Assembly (NCBI RefSeq): GCF_014524565.1
Contig: NZ_CP060139.1
Span: 186,001-250,000 of the forward strand
DNA length: 64,000 nucleotides
DNA from: Croceimicrobium hydrocarbonivorans
Lineage (GTDB): Bacteria; Bacteroidota; Bacteroidia; Flavobacteriales; Schleiferiaceae
Reading direction: 5' to 3'
Shown piece after piece: positions 46,361 to 55,860 of this stretch; position 1 is the first letter of the stretch, and each line of letters starts with the position of its first letter. Below the pieces are notes generated by a model, which searched no databases, was not told the origin of the DNA, and worked only from the letters and a program-made list of their open reading frames with translations. A program made the translations under genes and the position numbers.

Positions 46361-47468
46361 CGGAGTCTTTGCTTACATTAGGAATGCAGATGTGAAACTC
46401 CGCACCCTCTCCGGGACTGGATGTCACGTCTATTGAACCGCCCATTTTGGCCAAGGCCTCTTTTACGATATACAGTCCCAGTCCGGAACCCGCCATTTGA
46501 TCTTTTCCTCGGAAGAACATTTTAAAGATTTGCTCAACATGTTCATGAAGAATTCCAACACCATGGTCCTTCACCCGAATATGAATTTCCTCGGCATCAA
46601 TGGCAAATTTGAGATCCACCCGAGCACGATCTTGATCCGGTTTCTTAAACTTAATTGCATTGGCAATCAAGTGACTTAATACGATCCGAATTCGGAAATA
46701 ATCGCCGAAGAAACGTGCATTTTGATTTACGCTCTTCTGAATATTTACATTCTCGCGACTCTCTCCTGAATGCAGATGATTGAGAACATCATCTACAAGG
46801 TTTTCAATATTTACCTCTACAAACTCCTCGGCAGCCTTAGAGTTTTTATAATAATCGATAATATTATTTACCAGTAAATCAAGCTTGTGAACACTTTGAT
46901 CTACTTTATTGAATAAGCTTACTGCTTGTTCTTCTTTAACATCAAGATGCGCCACTTTAACCAAACCTAAAACACTGGCGATGGGTGCTCTTAAATCGTG
47001 GGAAACACTATAAACAAATCGATTGAGCTCATTATTGGTTTTCTCCAAATCCTCAATCTTAGTGCGCAATTGTTTACGCGTATGGTAGAGGTCATAGGCA
47101 TTTTCAATAGCCACCTTAATCTCTGCCTCACTCCAGGGCTTAGTAATGTAGCGATATACATGGCCTTTGTTAATGGCATCGATGATATCATTAACATCGG
47201 TAAAGCCGGTAATCAATATCCTTACGGGATCCGGAAATACTTGGCGTACGGCATTAAAGAACTCTACCCCACTGGTCACGGGCATTCTTTGATCCGAGAA
47301 AATAACCTGAGGTTTATGCGTTTTCAGGATACTAAAAGCGTCTTCCGTATTATTAGCGGTATACACTTCATAATCCCTGCGAAAAGCAGCTTTAAAAGAT
47401 CGAAGGTTATTATCCTCGTCATCCAGGTACAGGACCCGAATCAATTTAGTCGAATTTCTGGGTGTCAT
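46353..47468 (-). CDS. Receiver-histidine kinase hybrid (soluble)
   Basis: 371 residues. Receiver domain at 1-125 (VLYLDDEDNNL, Asp59 in FSDQRMPVTSG, Lys in YRYITKPW), a short coiled coil (about 127-150), then HisKA with His157 in VSHDLRAPIAS and a HATPase domain with DHGVGI and MAGSGLGLYIVKEAL. No membrane segment. The receiver closely resembles the one encoded divergently at 52671. Receives signal from, or acts with, the 7TM kinase upstream (four-base overlap). Confidence 0.93.
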   Translation of the reverse strand: MTPRNSTKLIRVLYLDDEDNNLRSFKAAFRRDYEVYTANNTEDAFSILKTHKPQVIFSDQRMPVTSGVEFFNAVRQVFPDPVRILITGFTDVNDIIDAINKGHVYRYITKPWSEAEIKVAIENAYDLYHTRKQLRTKIEDLEKTNNELNRFVYSVSHDLRAPIASVLGLVKVAHLDVKEEQAVSLFNKVDQSVHKLDLLVNNIIDYYKNSKAAEEFVEVNIENLVDDVLNHLHSGESRENVNIQKSVNQNARFFGDYFRIRIVLSHLIANAIKFKKPDQDRARVDLKFAIDAEEIHIRVKDHGVGILHEHVEQIFKMFFRGKDQMAGSGLGLYIVKEALAKMGGSIDVTSSPGEGAEFHICIPNVSKDSDE

Positions 47469-49558
47469 GCAAATTCGTTTGGCTGACGAATGGGTAAAAA
47501 TAAGATAAATTCAGTGCCTTTGCCAAGTTCGCTATTTACTTCTATTCGCCCACCATGTTTATCAATAATTTTAAAAACAATACTCATACCTAGCCCTGTT
47601 CCTTCTCCCACCTCTTTTGTGGTAAAGAAAGGCTCGTATAACTTTTTCTTGGTTTCCTCACTCATACCGATACCATTATCGATTAAGTGCACGGCTACCA
47701 TTTCGGAATCTACCATGCGGGTTTTCAAGGTTAAGGTAGGTTCTTCCCCCTCCTCATAACGCTTGGCATTCACCGCATATATTCCATTGTTCAGGATATT
47801 CATGAAGGCCTGATTCAGTTTACCCGGGAAACAATCAATGTCCATCAGGTTATCATCATAGTCCCTCACTACCTCAATGAGGTCTTTTGTTTTATTTCGA
47901 AGCAGGATCATGGTACTATCCAAACCTTCATTAAGATTTGCTTTTTTCACCACATCCTCATCCAATCTAGAGAAATTCCGCAGCCCCAGCACGATTTCAG
48001 AAGTTCGCACGGCTCCGTCGGAAATACCGCTTACCAGCGATTCGATTTCCTCTTTTAAGAAATCATAATCAAACTCCTGCAAGCTTGCTTTGGCTTGTTT
48101 CAACTGCTCTGGATTGCAATCCTCCGGCAATTGAGAGAAACGGTCAACAATGGTATATACCTCATCTAAATCCAATTTCAAAGGCTTGATATTGGAAGTA
48201 ATAAAGTTGATCGGATTATTAATCTCATGTGCAATACCCGCGGTTAACTGTCCCAGGGATGCCATTTTCTCTGCATCGACCAGCTGAGTTTGGGTTTCCT
48301 TCAAATTATCCAAGGTAACCTGAAGTTCCTCATTGGCCTCTTGCAATTCCATGGTGCGAGCCTCTACCCTTTTCTCCAGCTCTATGTTTTGCTCTTTAAT
48401 AATTCTCTCGTTTTCACGAGCCATTTCCAGAGCACGGGCTTGGGAATATTCTTTTTCCCTTCGCAATTGGTTTATTCTATCAGCCAGGGCGACCGAGAGG
48501 AGTACGACTTCAACACTGGATCCGAAGAGCATAGAACGACGGAATACCGGGTTATAAGGAATAATATCAAAGTCTTTTAAAGCGAATATCACCACCGAAG
48601 TGAGGAATACCGACCAAGCCAAAAGGAAGAAGTTAGCTGGCTTAAAGCCTGATTGCGCCAATTTCACCGCCGCTACAATGGCAATAATGGATCCCACCAG
48701 AGACACCATATTCACCATTTTATAGGAGAAGGACTCATAGCCCATCAGCAATAAAACAATGGCTAGCACATCTAAAGGAACTACCGAAAAGAGCAGCTTC
48801 CTAAAGAAGGGAGCTTTGGTCTTTAGGCGTAAAAAGTTATTGATGAAGAATATCGAGGCAATAGCCACCAGGGCCCCAGACAGAACAGCGAAAATTCGGT
48901 TGAAAGCCGGAAAAGCTTGGAATAGGAAACGATCGGTATATCCAAATAAAGCTGCTTGCGCCAATCCTAAGGTGAGGAGATACAGGATGTAAAATAGGTA
49001 ACTGCGATCGCGGGTAAGGAAAAAGATCACCAAGTTGTACAAGAACATCACGGCGATTAATCCCACATAGGTCCCAAAGAAAAAGTCGTTATTACTTAAA
49101 GTAGCCGATAAGGACTCTCTTTCCACTAATTGAAAGGGTAAAACTACCGGCTTATGGCTGTAAATTTCGAAATAATACTCTTGCACTCCATTTTTAACCG
49201 GGAATACAAAATCCGAAGATTCATACGCTCGTGTATTAAAGTCAAAAGCCTGACCGGTTTCCAAAATTAAATGCAAGCCGTCGGCTTCACGACGATAGAA
49301 ACGAATGGTGTCTAATAAGGCGTAGGACAGGAAAATGCGGCGATCCTCATGGGCATATTCGGCATCAACCACCAACTTTACATAGGCAACATTGCCATTA
49401 TCAAAGTTTGCTACTCCCTTTTTCTCGGTTACATAGTCTAAACCAATTACCTCCGACTCGGTATGCGTTTTTCCATCACTGAAGGTCGCAATACTCAATT
49501 GAGCATGGGCCGTCCAACTCAAGAGGATTAAAAGGTTTATCAGAAAAATCCTTTTCAA
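47465..49558 (-). CDS. 7TM-DISM sensor histidine kinase
   Basis: 697 residues. Signal peptide 1-19; periplasmic 7TMR-DISMED2-like beta domain (about 20-155), seven membrane helices (about 160-358), coiled coil (about 365-430), then HisKA with His444 in AGIAHEINNPINFI and HATPase with DNGIGMSEETKKKL and GEGTGLGMSIVFKI. Starts with TTG at 49558, four bases after the GNAT stop; an in-frame TAA at 49571-49573 leaves no ATG. DISM extracellular domains often bind carbohydrate-like or other small ligands. Ligand unknown. Confidence 0.92.
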   Translation of the reverse strand: MKRIFLINLLILLSWTAHAQLSIATFSDGKTHTESEVIGLDYVTEKKGVANFDNGNVAYVKLVVDAEYAHEDRRIFLSYALLDTIRFYRREADGLHLILETGQAFDFNTRAYESSDFVFPVKNGVQEYYFEIYSHKPVVLPFQLVERESLSATLSNNDFFFGTYVGLIAVMFLYNLVIFFLTRDRSYLFYILYLLTLGLAQAALFGYTDRFLFQAFPAFNRIFAVLSGALVAIASIFFINNFLRLKTKAPFFRKLLFSVVPLDVLAIVLLLMGYESFSYKMVNMVSLVGSIIAIVAAVKLAQSGFKPANFFLLAWSVFLTSVVIFALKDFDIIPYNPVFRRSMLFGSSVEVVLLSVALADRINQLRREKEYSQARALEMARENERIIKEQNIELEKRVEARTMELQEANEELQVTLDNLKETQTQLVDAEKMASLGQLTAGIAHEINNPINFITSNIKPLKLDLDEVYTIVDRFSQLPEDCNPEQLKQAKASLQEFDYDFLKEEIESLVSGISDGAVRTSEIVLGLRNFSRLDEDVVKKANLNEGLDSTMILLRNKTKDLIEVVRDYDDNLMDIDCFPGKLNQAFMNILNNGIYAVNAKRYEEGEEPTLTLKTRMVDSEMVAVHLIDNGIGMSEETKKKLYEPFFTTKEVGEGTGLGMSIVFKIIDKHGGRIEVNSELGKGTEFILFLPIRQPNEFA

Positions 49559-49562
49559 GTTC

Positions 49563-50252
49563 CTAGAGCTTTAAATCCAATTGATACTGTACATCCACCA
49601 TGCGGCGGCGCGATTGTTCTTCAAATCTTTGATTAGGTTCCTGACGTAAGGATCCCACCCGATCGAGCTCAAGTTCTGAGGCTCCATCCAATATTGAGGT
49701 ATCGGGTAATTTCATGGCCGTTGCCAGTAGATCCAGTTTAGGATAATAAAAAGTACCATCATTACCCACCTCATGCATCACCTTATAACCGAAACTCTCT
49801 GCGGTAGCTATGGTATAGGGTGCACACAGGGCAAATAAGGATTTTACATTAATTTGGGTTGTAATGGCTACCGCCGCTCGAGTAAGGAATAAGCTTCCAA
49901 ATCCCAATCCGGCTACCTTTCGAGAATTCCAAAGACCACAAATTTCGCCGGTTCCTTCGGTAGCGGCATCGGCAATATGATCATGGATAGTAGGGTCCAT
50001 ATATCCCGTGGCAGAGGCAATGGGTAATTTGCTATTACCGTAGGAGGTATCCACACGAGCGCCACCCAATACTTCTAAGCTATCGGGGTCTTCGACCACC
50101 AGCACATAGGTACCTGGATTTTCCACCCATGTAGCTTTATTGGAAGTCACTTTATTAACCCCAATACTGCTTAGGATGTCACCATGGCCTTTTAAAAATT
50201 TCTGACAGCTTTCGGGATCGTCCACTGCCTTAAACGCTCTAAGTCTAAGCAC
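49563..50252 (-). CDS. GNAT-like acyltransferase-fold protein
   Basis: 229 residues, GTG start, overlapping the ThiF gene by eight bases. An acyl-CoA N-acyltransferase-like order of elements is seen: VEDPDSLEVLGGARVDTSYG, then EICGLWNSRKVAGLGFGSLF, and FALCAPYTIATAESFGYKVM. The last two resemble the cofactor-binding strand-helix and the final beta-alpha of GNAT proteins, and the layout recalls N-acyl-amino-acid or autoinducer synthases. No closer family recognised. A possible substrate-modifying partner for the ThiF-nitroreductase protein. Confidence 0.55.
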   Translation of the reverse strand: MLRLRAFKAVDDPESCQKFLKGHGDILSSIGVNKVTSNKATWVENPGTYVLVVEDPDSLEVLGGARVDTSYGNSKLPIASATGYMDPTIHDHIADAATEGTGEICGLWNSRKVAGLGFGSLFLTRAAVAITTQINVKSLFALCAPYTIATAESFGYKVMHEVGNDGTFYYPKLDLLATAMKLPDTSILDGASELELDRVGSLRQEPNQRFEEQSRRRMVDVQYQLDLKL

Positions 50253-52584
50253 GGTTTTCCATTAAATTTTTAAACACTTCAGTGATAGGTTTGCGTAAAG
50301 ATTTAATACTTGGTTCCCTGGCATAAAAAAGTCTGCAAAGGAATAAATCATTTACGTCTTCCCCTAGACCTAAGAGGTCTAAATAAGCTTTCCTCAGCTC
50401 TTTTAATTTTTCTCTAAGATAAGGACTGGTACTGACATCCTCACCGGATAAGCGAGCAAACATAAAGGTAGCTGGCGAAACCGGCTGATAGGATATTCCC
50501 TGATCATTTAAATACAACCATATTCTTTCTACCCATTTCCCACCTTCTAATACGGTAGCTGCATCATGCTTTGAACTATGTAAAATGGCTAAGGCGGAGC
50601 AGTTCTTCATGGCATCCGTGCTCATCTTTATTAAGGCAGTACCCTTATCCCATTCTCTTAAATTGGCCATGGCCTCTGCATCTTGAATAAGCTTAAAGCC
50701 TACCTTATCGGCTTCGGAAAGCTCGAGGGTGCGTAAATCCACACCATTTCTGCTTCCTTCTGCTTGCTCTTTAGTCCAGCGTGCCTCATGAATAAAATCA
50801 CGATGACCCCAGGGATCTAATATCCTCTGACGTTCAACCTTACCAATAATCTCGGCCAGCTCCTCAATTTTATTGCGATCCTCTAGCCAATTCATGGCAA
50901 AGGAGCTATCGGCTAAGGCTAAGCCAATTTCAGATTTCACCGCCTCGGGGATTGCCTTGTATTCCGGAGCCTTTAAGCGATTGGTCATTCGAATATCGAG
51001 GCGATCACCAAAATCTTGGAAAGGAGCTTTGGGACTTAATATCTTAGAAAAGGAGTAAACAGCAACTAAGTCTGCACCAAAGGTGTCCATTCTATACAGC
51101 TCTTGGGCCTGATAGCCCATTGCCAAAGCTCTTTGCTCCAAGTTTTCCATAGCCGCACCCAAACCTATATAGCTACCTCTATGACGGTAATCCAAAAAGC
51201 TCACCGAATAGTGTTTATCATGACAAAGGGCTAGCATGGAGTCCTTCCAAATCCATTTCCAAGGCTGAACGTTTCCACCGGTAGGCGCTAAGCAAGCCTT
51301 TTCAACTAGATCATCAATTTCCTCAGAATTGAGCTCTATTGCATCGGCAGAAGCCTTCACCCCACTTTGCGCCAATAATTGAGAACAATAGTCGAAACTT
51401 AATTCTTCAGGACTACTAGTCACATTTGTAGTAGCCTGTTCATCATTTTTCTTTGCCTCGAGGTACATCTCATCGGCATCTAAATAGAAGCGCCCCGATT
51501 GTACCGGCTTTCCCAAAAGGATATTGCGACTTACAATGGTGCTCAGTGCACCACCAAGACTTACGGAAGAGGCCAATTGAGGCCAGGTGGTTAAAGACTC
51601 CTCAACTTCGAGTAAAGAAGCTTTTAAACGCGAAGAAATATTCTGCGCTCCAACCATATCCATCACCAGAGCCAAACGTTCTTTGGCAGTCCATTGATCG
51701 ATCGATTTAGCGCCTTCTTCCGAAACCATCCCATGCATTAAAGCACGACTAGGCTCCAGATCAAAACGTTCAATATCCATCATACCTCGATCGCTGGTAT
51801 CCATAATAACTGGAATACCTTTCGCCCGTGCCTTTACTCTAGCCTTTATCTTAATGGCTAAGGAATCACATTCCTCAATCAAAAGGTCTAATTGATTGTC
51901 GCCCTCACCTAAAAATTCATCGAGATTGTCTTCAGTAATGCCTTCGTCAAAGACTTCCACTTTTAAAAAGGGATCAATCTCGGCTATTTCCCGAGCCACA
52001 ATTGTGGTTTTAGGCAAGCCCAATTCTGCCACTCCGGCACGAATACGATTGAGATTACTTAAGTCAAGATGATCGAAGTCGGCAATCCGCAAAGTTCCGT
52101 AGACCCTTTCCATACTTAAGGTGAGCGCCACTGACTGACCTACCGAGAGACCAATCACGCCCACTTTCTTATTCATTAATGAATCTTGCTCTTCGGGATG
52201 AATCTTATATTGATTCCTCGAAGTCCTAAGACGAATAAAATCCTCTTTAGGCACTAAATGAACCAGCGAATTGCTCCAGGGATAAAAAACCCATACCCCA
52301 TAATAGTCAGGGTCTTGCTGGGCGCACCATTCAGACCAGTAATTTTTAAGCGAATTAGCGTCTGGCTTAAGCTTCGGATTGTCAATTTTATACAACTCCA
52401 AAATCTGATTTTCAATGGAGTTATAAACATTTAATTGTGAATTATTTTTATCTAGAAATACTTCTAATTTCGTTCTATCATCTTCCTTAGACATGTCGTA
52501 AATAAATGGAATAAATGTATTTTTATTCGCACTCAAACTTGCTGGAGATGAGTTTTTTAGCTTGGAGTTTATTGCATTTTCCAT
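50245..52584 (-). CDS. ThiF (E1-like) - nitroreductase fusion protein (Rv1355c/MoeY-like)
   Basis: 779 residues from ATG 52584 (MENAINSKLK); a TTG at 52614 would add ten. An N-terminal helical section (about 1-130) is followed by an E1/ThiF adenylation fold (about 140-350): GVIGLSVGQSVALTL (142-156), the adenylate region DFDHLDLSNLNRIRAG, and DTSDRGMMD; then a nitroreductase fold (about 420-770) with CLAPTGGNVQPWKWIW and a C-terminal FYAREPSIKSLRKP. This architecture is known as the Rv1355c family, of unknown function. It probably adenylates a carboxyl group and carries out a flavin redox step. First gene of an operon with a GNAT protein and a histidine kinase relay. Confidence 0.9.
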   Translation of the reverse strand: MENAINSKLKNSSPASLSANKNTFIPFIYDMSKEDDRTKLEVFLDKNNSQLNVYNSIENQILELYKIDNPKLKPDANSLKNYWSEWCAQQDPDYYGVWVFYPWSNSLVHLVPKEDFIRLRTSRNQYKIHPEEQDSLMNKKVGVIGLSVGQSVALTLSMERVYGTLRIADFDHLDLSNLNRIRAGVAELGLPKTTIVAREIAEIDPFLKVEVFDEGITEDNLDEFLGEGDNQLDLLIEECDSLAIKIKARVKARAKGIPVIMDTSDRGMMDIERFDLEPSRALMHGMVSEEGAKSIDQWTAKERLALVMDMVGAQNISSRLKASLLEVEESLTTWPQLASSVSLGGALSTIVSRNILLGKPVQSGRFYLDADEMYLEAKKNDEQATTNVTSSPEELSFDYCSQLLAQSGVKASADAIELNSEEIDDLVEKACLAPTGGNVQPWKWIWKDSMLALCHDKHYSVSFLDYRHRGSYIGLGAAMENLEQRALAMGYQAQELYRMDTFGADLVAVYSFSKILSPKAPFQDFGDRLDIRMTNRLKAPEYKAIPEAVKSEIGLALADSSFAMNWLEDRNKIEELAEIIGKVERQRILDPWGHRDFIHEARWTKEQAEGSRNGVDLRTLELSEADKVGFKLIQDAEAMANLREWDKGTALIKMSTDAMKNCSALAILHSSKHDAATVLEGGKWVERIWLYLNDQGISYQPVSPATFMFARLSGEDVSTSPYLREKLKELRKAYLDLLGLGEDVNDLFLCRLFYAREPSIKSLRKPITEVFKNLMENRA

Positions 52585-52634
52585 GTGTAGGACACCCTGA
52601 AATCTATCAGCCAAATTACGGCATAGTATTGAAA

Positions 52635-52654
52635 TTTACCTTACTTTTACCTTA
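52635..52654. repeat. Two 9-bp direct repeats between divergent genes
   Basis: TTTACCTTA at 52635-52643 and 52646-52654, one helical turn (11 bp) apart, 17 bases before the response-regulator ATG and 51 before the ThiF gene start. A likely site for a regulator of the divergent pair. Confidence 0.4.
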
Positions 52655-52670
52655 GATTTTTGATTTAGAG

Positions 52671-53132
52671 ATGAACGAAAATGTGAAAATCTTGTATGTC
52701 GACGATGAAGCCCACAACTTGCAGGCTTTTAAAGCCAATTTTCGTCGAGATTTCACCTTATTCACCGCAGAATCAGGGGCTGAGGGTCTAGAGATTTTTA
52801 AAAGGGAAGAGCTCAATATTATTCTCACTGACCAAAGAATGCCAAATATGACTGGGATTGAATTTTTGGTAGAGGTGCAGAAGATCAATCCTGAGCCCAT
52901 GCGAATTTTGATCACCGGCTATTCTGATATCAATGCGGTAATTGATGCTATTAACCGCGGACAAGTATATCGCTACCTTAATAAGCCCTGGCATTACGAC
53001 GATTTGAAGGCCACTATTTTGTCGGCTCATGAAGTATTTCGTCTGAGAAGAGAAAACCGAGACCTTATTGATCAGCTCGAAAGAGCCAATGAGCAATTGG
53101 AATTCTTACTGCGCCAGAAACTACTTTCCTAA
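52671..53132 (+). CDS. Response regulator with C-terminal coiled coil
   Basis: 153 residues. Receiver domain 1-120 with VDDEAHNLQAF, Asp54 in ILTDQRMPNMTG, and YRYLNKPW; the last about 30 residues (RRENRDLIDQLERANEQLEF) form a coiled coil. No DNA-binding domain. It is divergent from the ThiF operon and its receiver is very like that of the hybrid kinase there, so the two probably arose by duplication and belong to the same system. Confidence 0.93.
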   Translation: MNENVKILYVDDEAHNLQAFKANFRRDFTLFTAESGAEGLEIFKREELNIILTDQRMPNMTGIEFLVEVQKINPEPMRILITGYSDINAVIDAINRGQVYRYLNKPWHYDDLKATILSAHEVFRLRRENRDLIDQLERANEQLEFLLRQKLLS

Positions 53133-53187
53133 GGTCACAGCATCCCCTTTATTCTTTTAACTTCGAAGCCTTCTAAAATTTCATTTT

Positions 53188-53676
53188 ATGCGAGGCTTTT
53201 CTTCTTTGGCCCTAATCGGTATCTTATTTCTGGGTGCTTGCGGTTCTAAAAAATCTACTTCTCAAGAAAAGGCAGTTCCCTCCAGCGCAGTACCTCAGTC
53301 TAAGATTAAAATGCAAGACTTAGAGCCCTACGAAATACAAGGTGATGTAGCCATAGCATGTATGGAACTAGAGAAAGCAAGCGAGCATTCGGATAGCAAT
53401 CTGAGAATGGTAGTTATTCAAGACCTTAAGAATTTCGATGGCTGTTTAGTTGTCCAATTTCAATACAGTGGTTGTTCCAGCACAGAAGCACATCTGAGAT
53501 GGATTAGCACTGATACTAATAATCATCAATTGGCACTATACGTTGATAATCCCGGTGATTGCGAAATGCTAATTGAGGAAAGATGGCATTTTGATCTCCA
53601 AGTTTTAGGTCCGAACCCAAATGACATGATTCTTGAATTCAAGAATGATTTTAGCGCTGATTTTTCAGCTAATTAA
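53188..53676 (+). CDS. Hypothetical lipoprotein
   Basis: 162 residues. Lipoprotein signal peptide with lipobox LGAC (Cys18) followed by GSKKSTSQ. The mature part contains five more cysteines in a beta-rich pattern (IACMELEKA, DGCLVVQFQYSGC, NPGDCEMLIEERW). No named family recognised. Stop codon shares TTAA with the convergent CoA-binding gene. Function unknown. Confidence 0.75.
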   Translation: MRGFSSLALIGILFLGACGSKKSTSQEKAVPSSAVPQSKIKMQDLEPYEIQGDVAIACMELEKASEHSDSNLRMVVIQDLKNFDGCLVVQFQYSGCSSTEAHLRWISTDTNNHQLALYVDNPGDCEMLIEERWHFDLQVLGPNPNDMILEFKNDFSADFSAN

Positions 53677-54035
53677 GAATCATACTGCCCCGTACTCAAT
53701 AAAACCAAAGTACAGGCTTGCTCATATTCAATCCCGGCCGCATCTAACTTATCATAGAATTCAGGATTTTCAGTTCCCGGATTGAAGATCACTCTGCGGG
53801 GTTTTAAAGCCAGGATATAATCATAATAGACTGCTTGATTTTTAGGTCCCACATACAGGCTTACTGTATCGATATCCTCATATTTTGGAAATCCGGCATC
53901 GATACTTCCAAAAGCATAAGTACATTCGCGTAGACCCAAGGCTTCCGTCTCAAAACCATGCTCATGAAGCATCAGCAATGCACGATTCGAATAGCGTTCT
54001 GGTTTGGGGCTTGCGCCGATGACTAATGTTCTCAT
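53673..54035 (-). CDS. CoA-binding domain protein
   Basis: 120 residues. Rossmann-like CoA-binding fold: VIGASPKPERYSNRALLML at the nucleotide loop and ALKPRRVIFNPGTENPEFYD near the C-terminus, typical of the YccU-type family. Cytoplasmic; ligand in vivo unknown. Monocistronic and divergent from the ABC transporter genes with 29 bases between. Confidence 0.88.
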   Translation of the reverse strand: MRTLVIGASPKPERYSNRALLMLHEHGFETEALGLRECTYAFGSIDAGFPKYEDIDTVSLYVGPKNQAVYYDYILALKPRRVIFNPGTENPEFYDKLDAAGIEYEQACTLVLLSTGQYDS

Positions 54036-54051
54036 GACCCTATTTCTTAGC

Positions 54052-54059
54052 TAAATTTG
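54052..54059 (+). promoter_or_regulatory. -7 box for the ABC transporter operon
   Basis: TAAATTTG matches TAnnTTTG and ends five bases before the ATG at 54065, so the transcript may be leaderless. Confidence 0.45.
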
Positions 54060-54064
54060 CTTTT

Positions 54065-54694
54065 ATGATTCTACAAAGTTCCGAACTAAAGTACTCCTAC
54101 CCTACAACGGAGACCTTTAGTTTTCCTGACATCGGGATCAACAAAGGTGAAGCCGCACTACTACTAGGGCCTTCTGGCAGCGGTAAATCTACCCTCTTGC
54201 ATTTATTAGCTGGATTGCTAAGTGCCCAAAGTGGTTCTGTAAGTATCATGGGGACTGATCTTAAACGCATGGGAGAAAGGGAGAAGGAAAAATTTCGGGC
54301 CCAGCATATTGGTTTGGTATTTCAACGTCCCTTCTTTTTACCCTATCTCAATCTGGAAGAAAACCTTCAACTCAGTGCGCGCTACCAAGGTTCTAAAGTC
54401 GATCAAGATTGGATCAATCACCTTTTTGAGCAATTGCAGATCAGTCATCTTAAATTCAAGAAACCCGCTGATTGCAGCCTGGGAGAACAACAAAGAGCTT
54501 CCATTGCGCGCTCCCTCTTGCAAAAGCCAGCTCTAATCTTAGCCGACGAACCCAGCTCGGCTCTTGATGATCATAATGCCTCCAAAGTGGGTGAACTCTT
54601 ACTATCCGTAGTAGAAAATTTTGAAAGTGCCTTATTAGTGGTTACCCACGATCAAAGGCTTAAGGACCGAATCCCTAAAAGTTATTCGCTATGA
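54065..54694 (+). CDS. LolD-like ABC transporter ATP-binding protein
   Basis: 209 residues. Walker A LLGPSGSGKSTLLHLLAG, Q-loop GLVFQRPFFLPYL, signature SLGEQQRASIARSLL (first residues SLGE rather than LSGG), Walker B LILADEPSSALD. Works with the FtsX-type permease encoded next (four-base overlap, ATGA). Family of MacB/LolD ATPases. Start at 54065 lies just after the -7 box. Confidence 0.93.
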   Translation: MILQSSELKYSYPTTETFSFPDIGINKGEAALLLGPSGSGKSTLLHLLAGLLSAQSGSVSIMGTDLKRMGEREKEKFRAQHIGLVFQRPFFLPYLNLEENLQLSARYQGSKVDQDWINHLFEQLQISHLKFKKPADCSLGEQQRASIARSLLQKPALILADEPSSALDDHNASKVGELLLSVVENFESALLVVTHDQRLKDRIPKSYSL

Positions 54695-55860
54695 ATCAAT
54701 GGAAAGCGGCCTGGAAAAGCATTCGCTACCGAAGCTTACATCATAGCCTGAGTGTTATTCTCCTGGCTATCAGTACGGGATTAATCCTACTATTGCTTAA
54801 TAGTCGCAATAGTTTCGAGGACTCCTTCCGCAATAATATCAAGGGTATTGATATGGTAGTGGGAGCCAAAGGCAGTCCCCTGCAAATTATCTTGAGTAGT
54901 GTTTATCATATTGATCCACCTACCGGAAACATTCCCTTAGATGAGTACAAGAAATTAATCAAGCACCCCTTAATCGAAGCTGCCGTTCCCCTGTCTTATG
55001 GCGACAACTTCCGTTCCTGGCGCATTGTGGGTACCGATAGCAATTATGCCCAATGGTACTCTATGCAATTAGCGGAAGGGCGCGGTTTTCAGAAATCCAT
55101 GGAGGTAGTCTTAGGATCAGCTGTAGCGGATGCCACCGGATTACAAGTGGGAGATACTTTTGAAGGTTCCCATGGCCTTAATCAAGAAGCTGAAGAACAT
55201 CATCACCATCCCTTTAAAGTAGTTGGGATTTACCAAAGCAGTGGCACCGTGCTGGATGAATTGATCCTATGCCCCACCGCATCTTTATGGGATGTGCATG
55301 AGCATGGCGACGGACCCAAAGAAATTACCGCCGCCTTAATTCGCTTTAAAAGCCCCATGGCCAATATCATGTTGCCCCGCATGGTTAATGAGAAAACACC
55401 CATGCAAGCTGCCTTACCTGCCATTGAGGTAAACCGCCTTTTTAGCCTGGCTGATTCCTTTGTGCAATTCCTTAATATTTTGGCTTACCTCCTCATTGGC
55501 ATCGCGGCACTTTCGGTGTTCTTGGCTTTATTTCAAGGACTTAAGGATGATGAACCCCAGTTTGCCTTCCTTCGGGCCATTGGCAGTCCGCCCTCTCGCA
55601 TTCTGAAATTCATCTTGGTTAAAGGCCTGATCATTGGATTGATCTCCTTTATTATAGCCCTTATCCTCAATATTATTGCCTTCCAATTTATTGGCACCTT
55701 AGTAAGCCCGGCCTATCAATTATCTACTTCTGAAGTCCTCTTCAATTGGAACAGTATTTACACCCTGCTTGCCTTAATTGGCGTGGTAATTATCGCATCC
55801 GTCTTGCCAGCCTGGCATGCTTATCGCATCAACATTATTAAAACTCTGGCCCATGCCTAA
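54691..55860 (+). CDS. FtsX-type ABC transporter permease
   Basis: 389 residues. One N-terminal helix (about 17-37), a periplasmic domain, and three C-terminal helices typical of LolE/MacB-like permeases. Distinct motifs: MVVGAKGSPLQIILSSVYHI, DPPTGNIPLDEY, and a histidine cluster in EEHHHHPFKVVGIY (about residues 170-175). Together with the ATPase and DUF3299-type proteins this resembles the Zur-controlled PA4063-PA4066 operon of Pseudomonas aeruginosa, which suggests a link to zinc or metal stress, not proven here. Overlaps the next gene by eight bases. Confidence 0.9.
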   Translation: MNQWKAAWKSIRYRSLHHSLSVILLAISTGLILLLLNSRNSFEDSFRNNIKGIDMVVGAKGSPLQIILSSVYHIDPPTGNIPLDEYKKLIKHPLIEAAVPLSYGDNFRSWRIVGTDSNYAQWYSMQLAEGRGFQKSMEVVLGSAVADATGLQVGDTFEGSHGLNQEAEEHHHHPFKVVGIYQSSGTVLDELILCPTASLWDVHEHGDGPKEITAALIRFKSPMANIMLPRMVNEKTPMQAALPAIEVNRLFSLADSFVQFLNILAYLLIGIAALSVFLALFQGLKDDEPQFAFLRAIGSPPSRILKFILVKGLIIGLISFIIALILNIIAFQFIGTLVSPAYQLSTSEVLFNWNSIYTLLALIGVVIIASVLPAWHAYRINIIKTLAHA

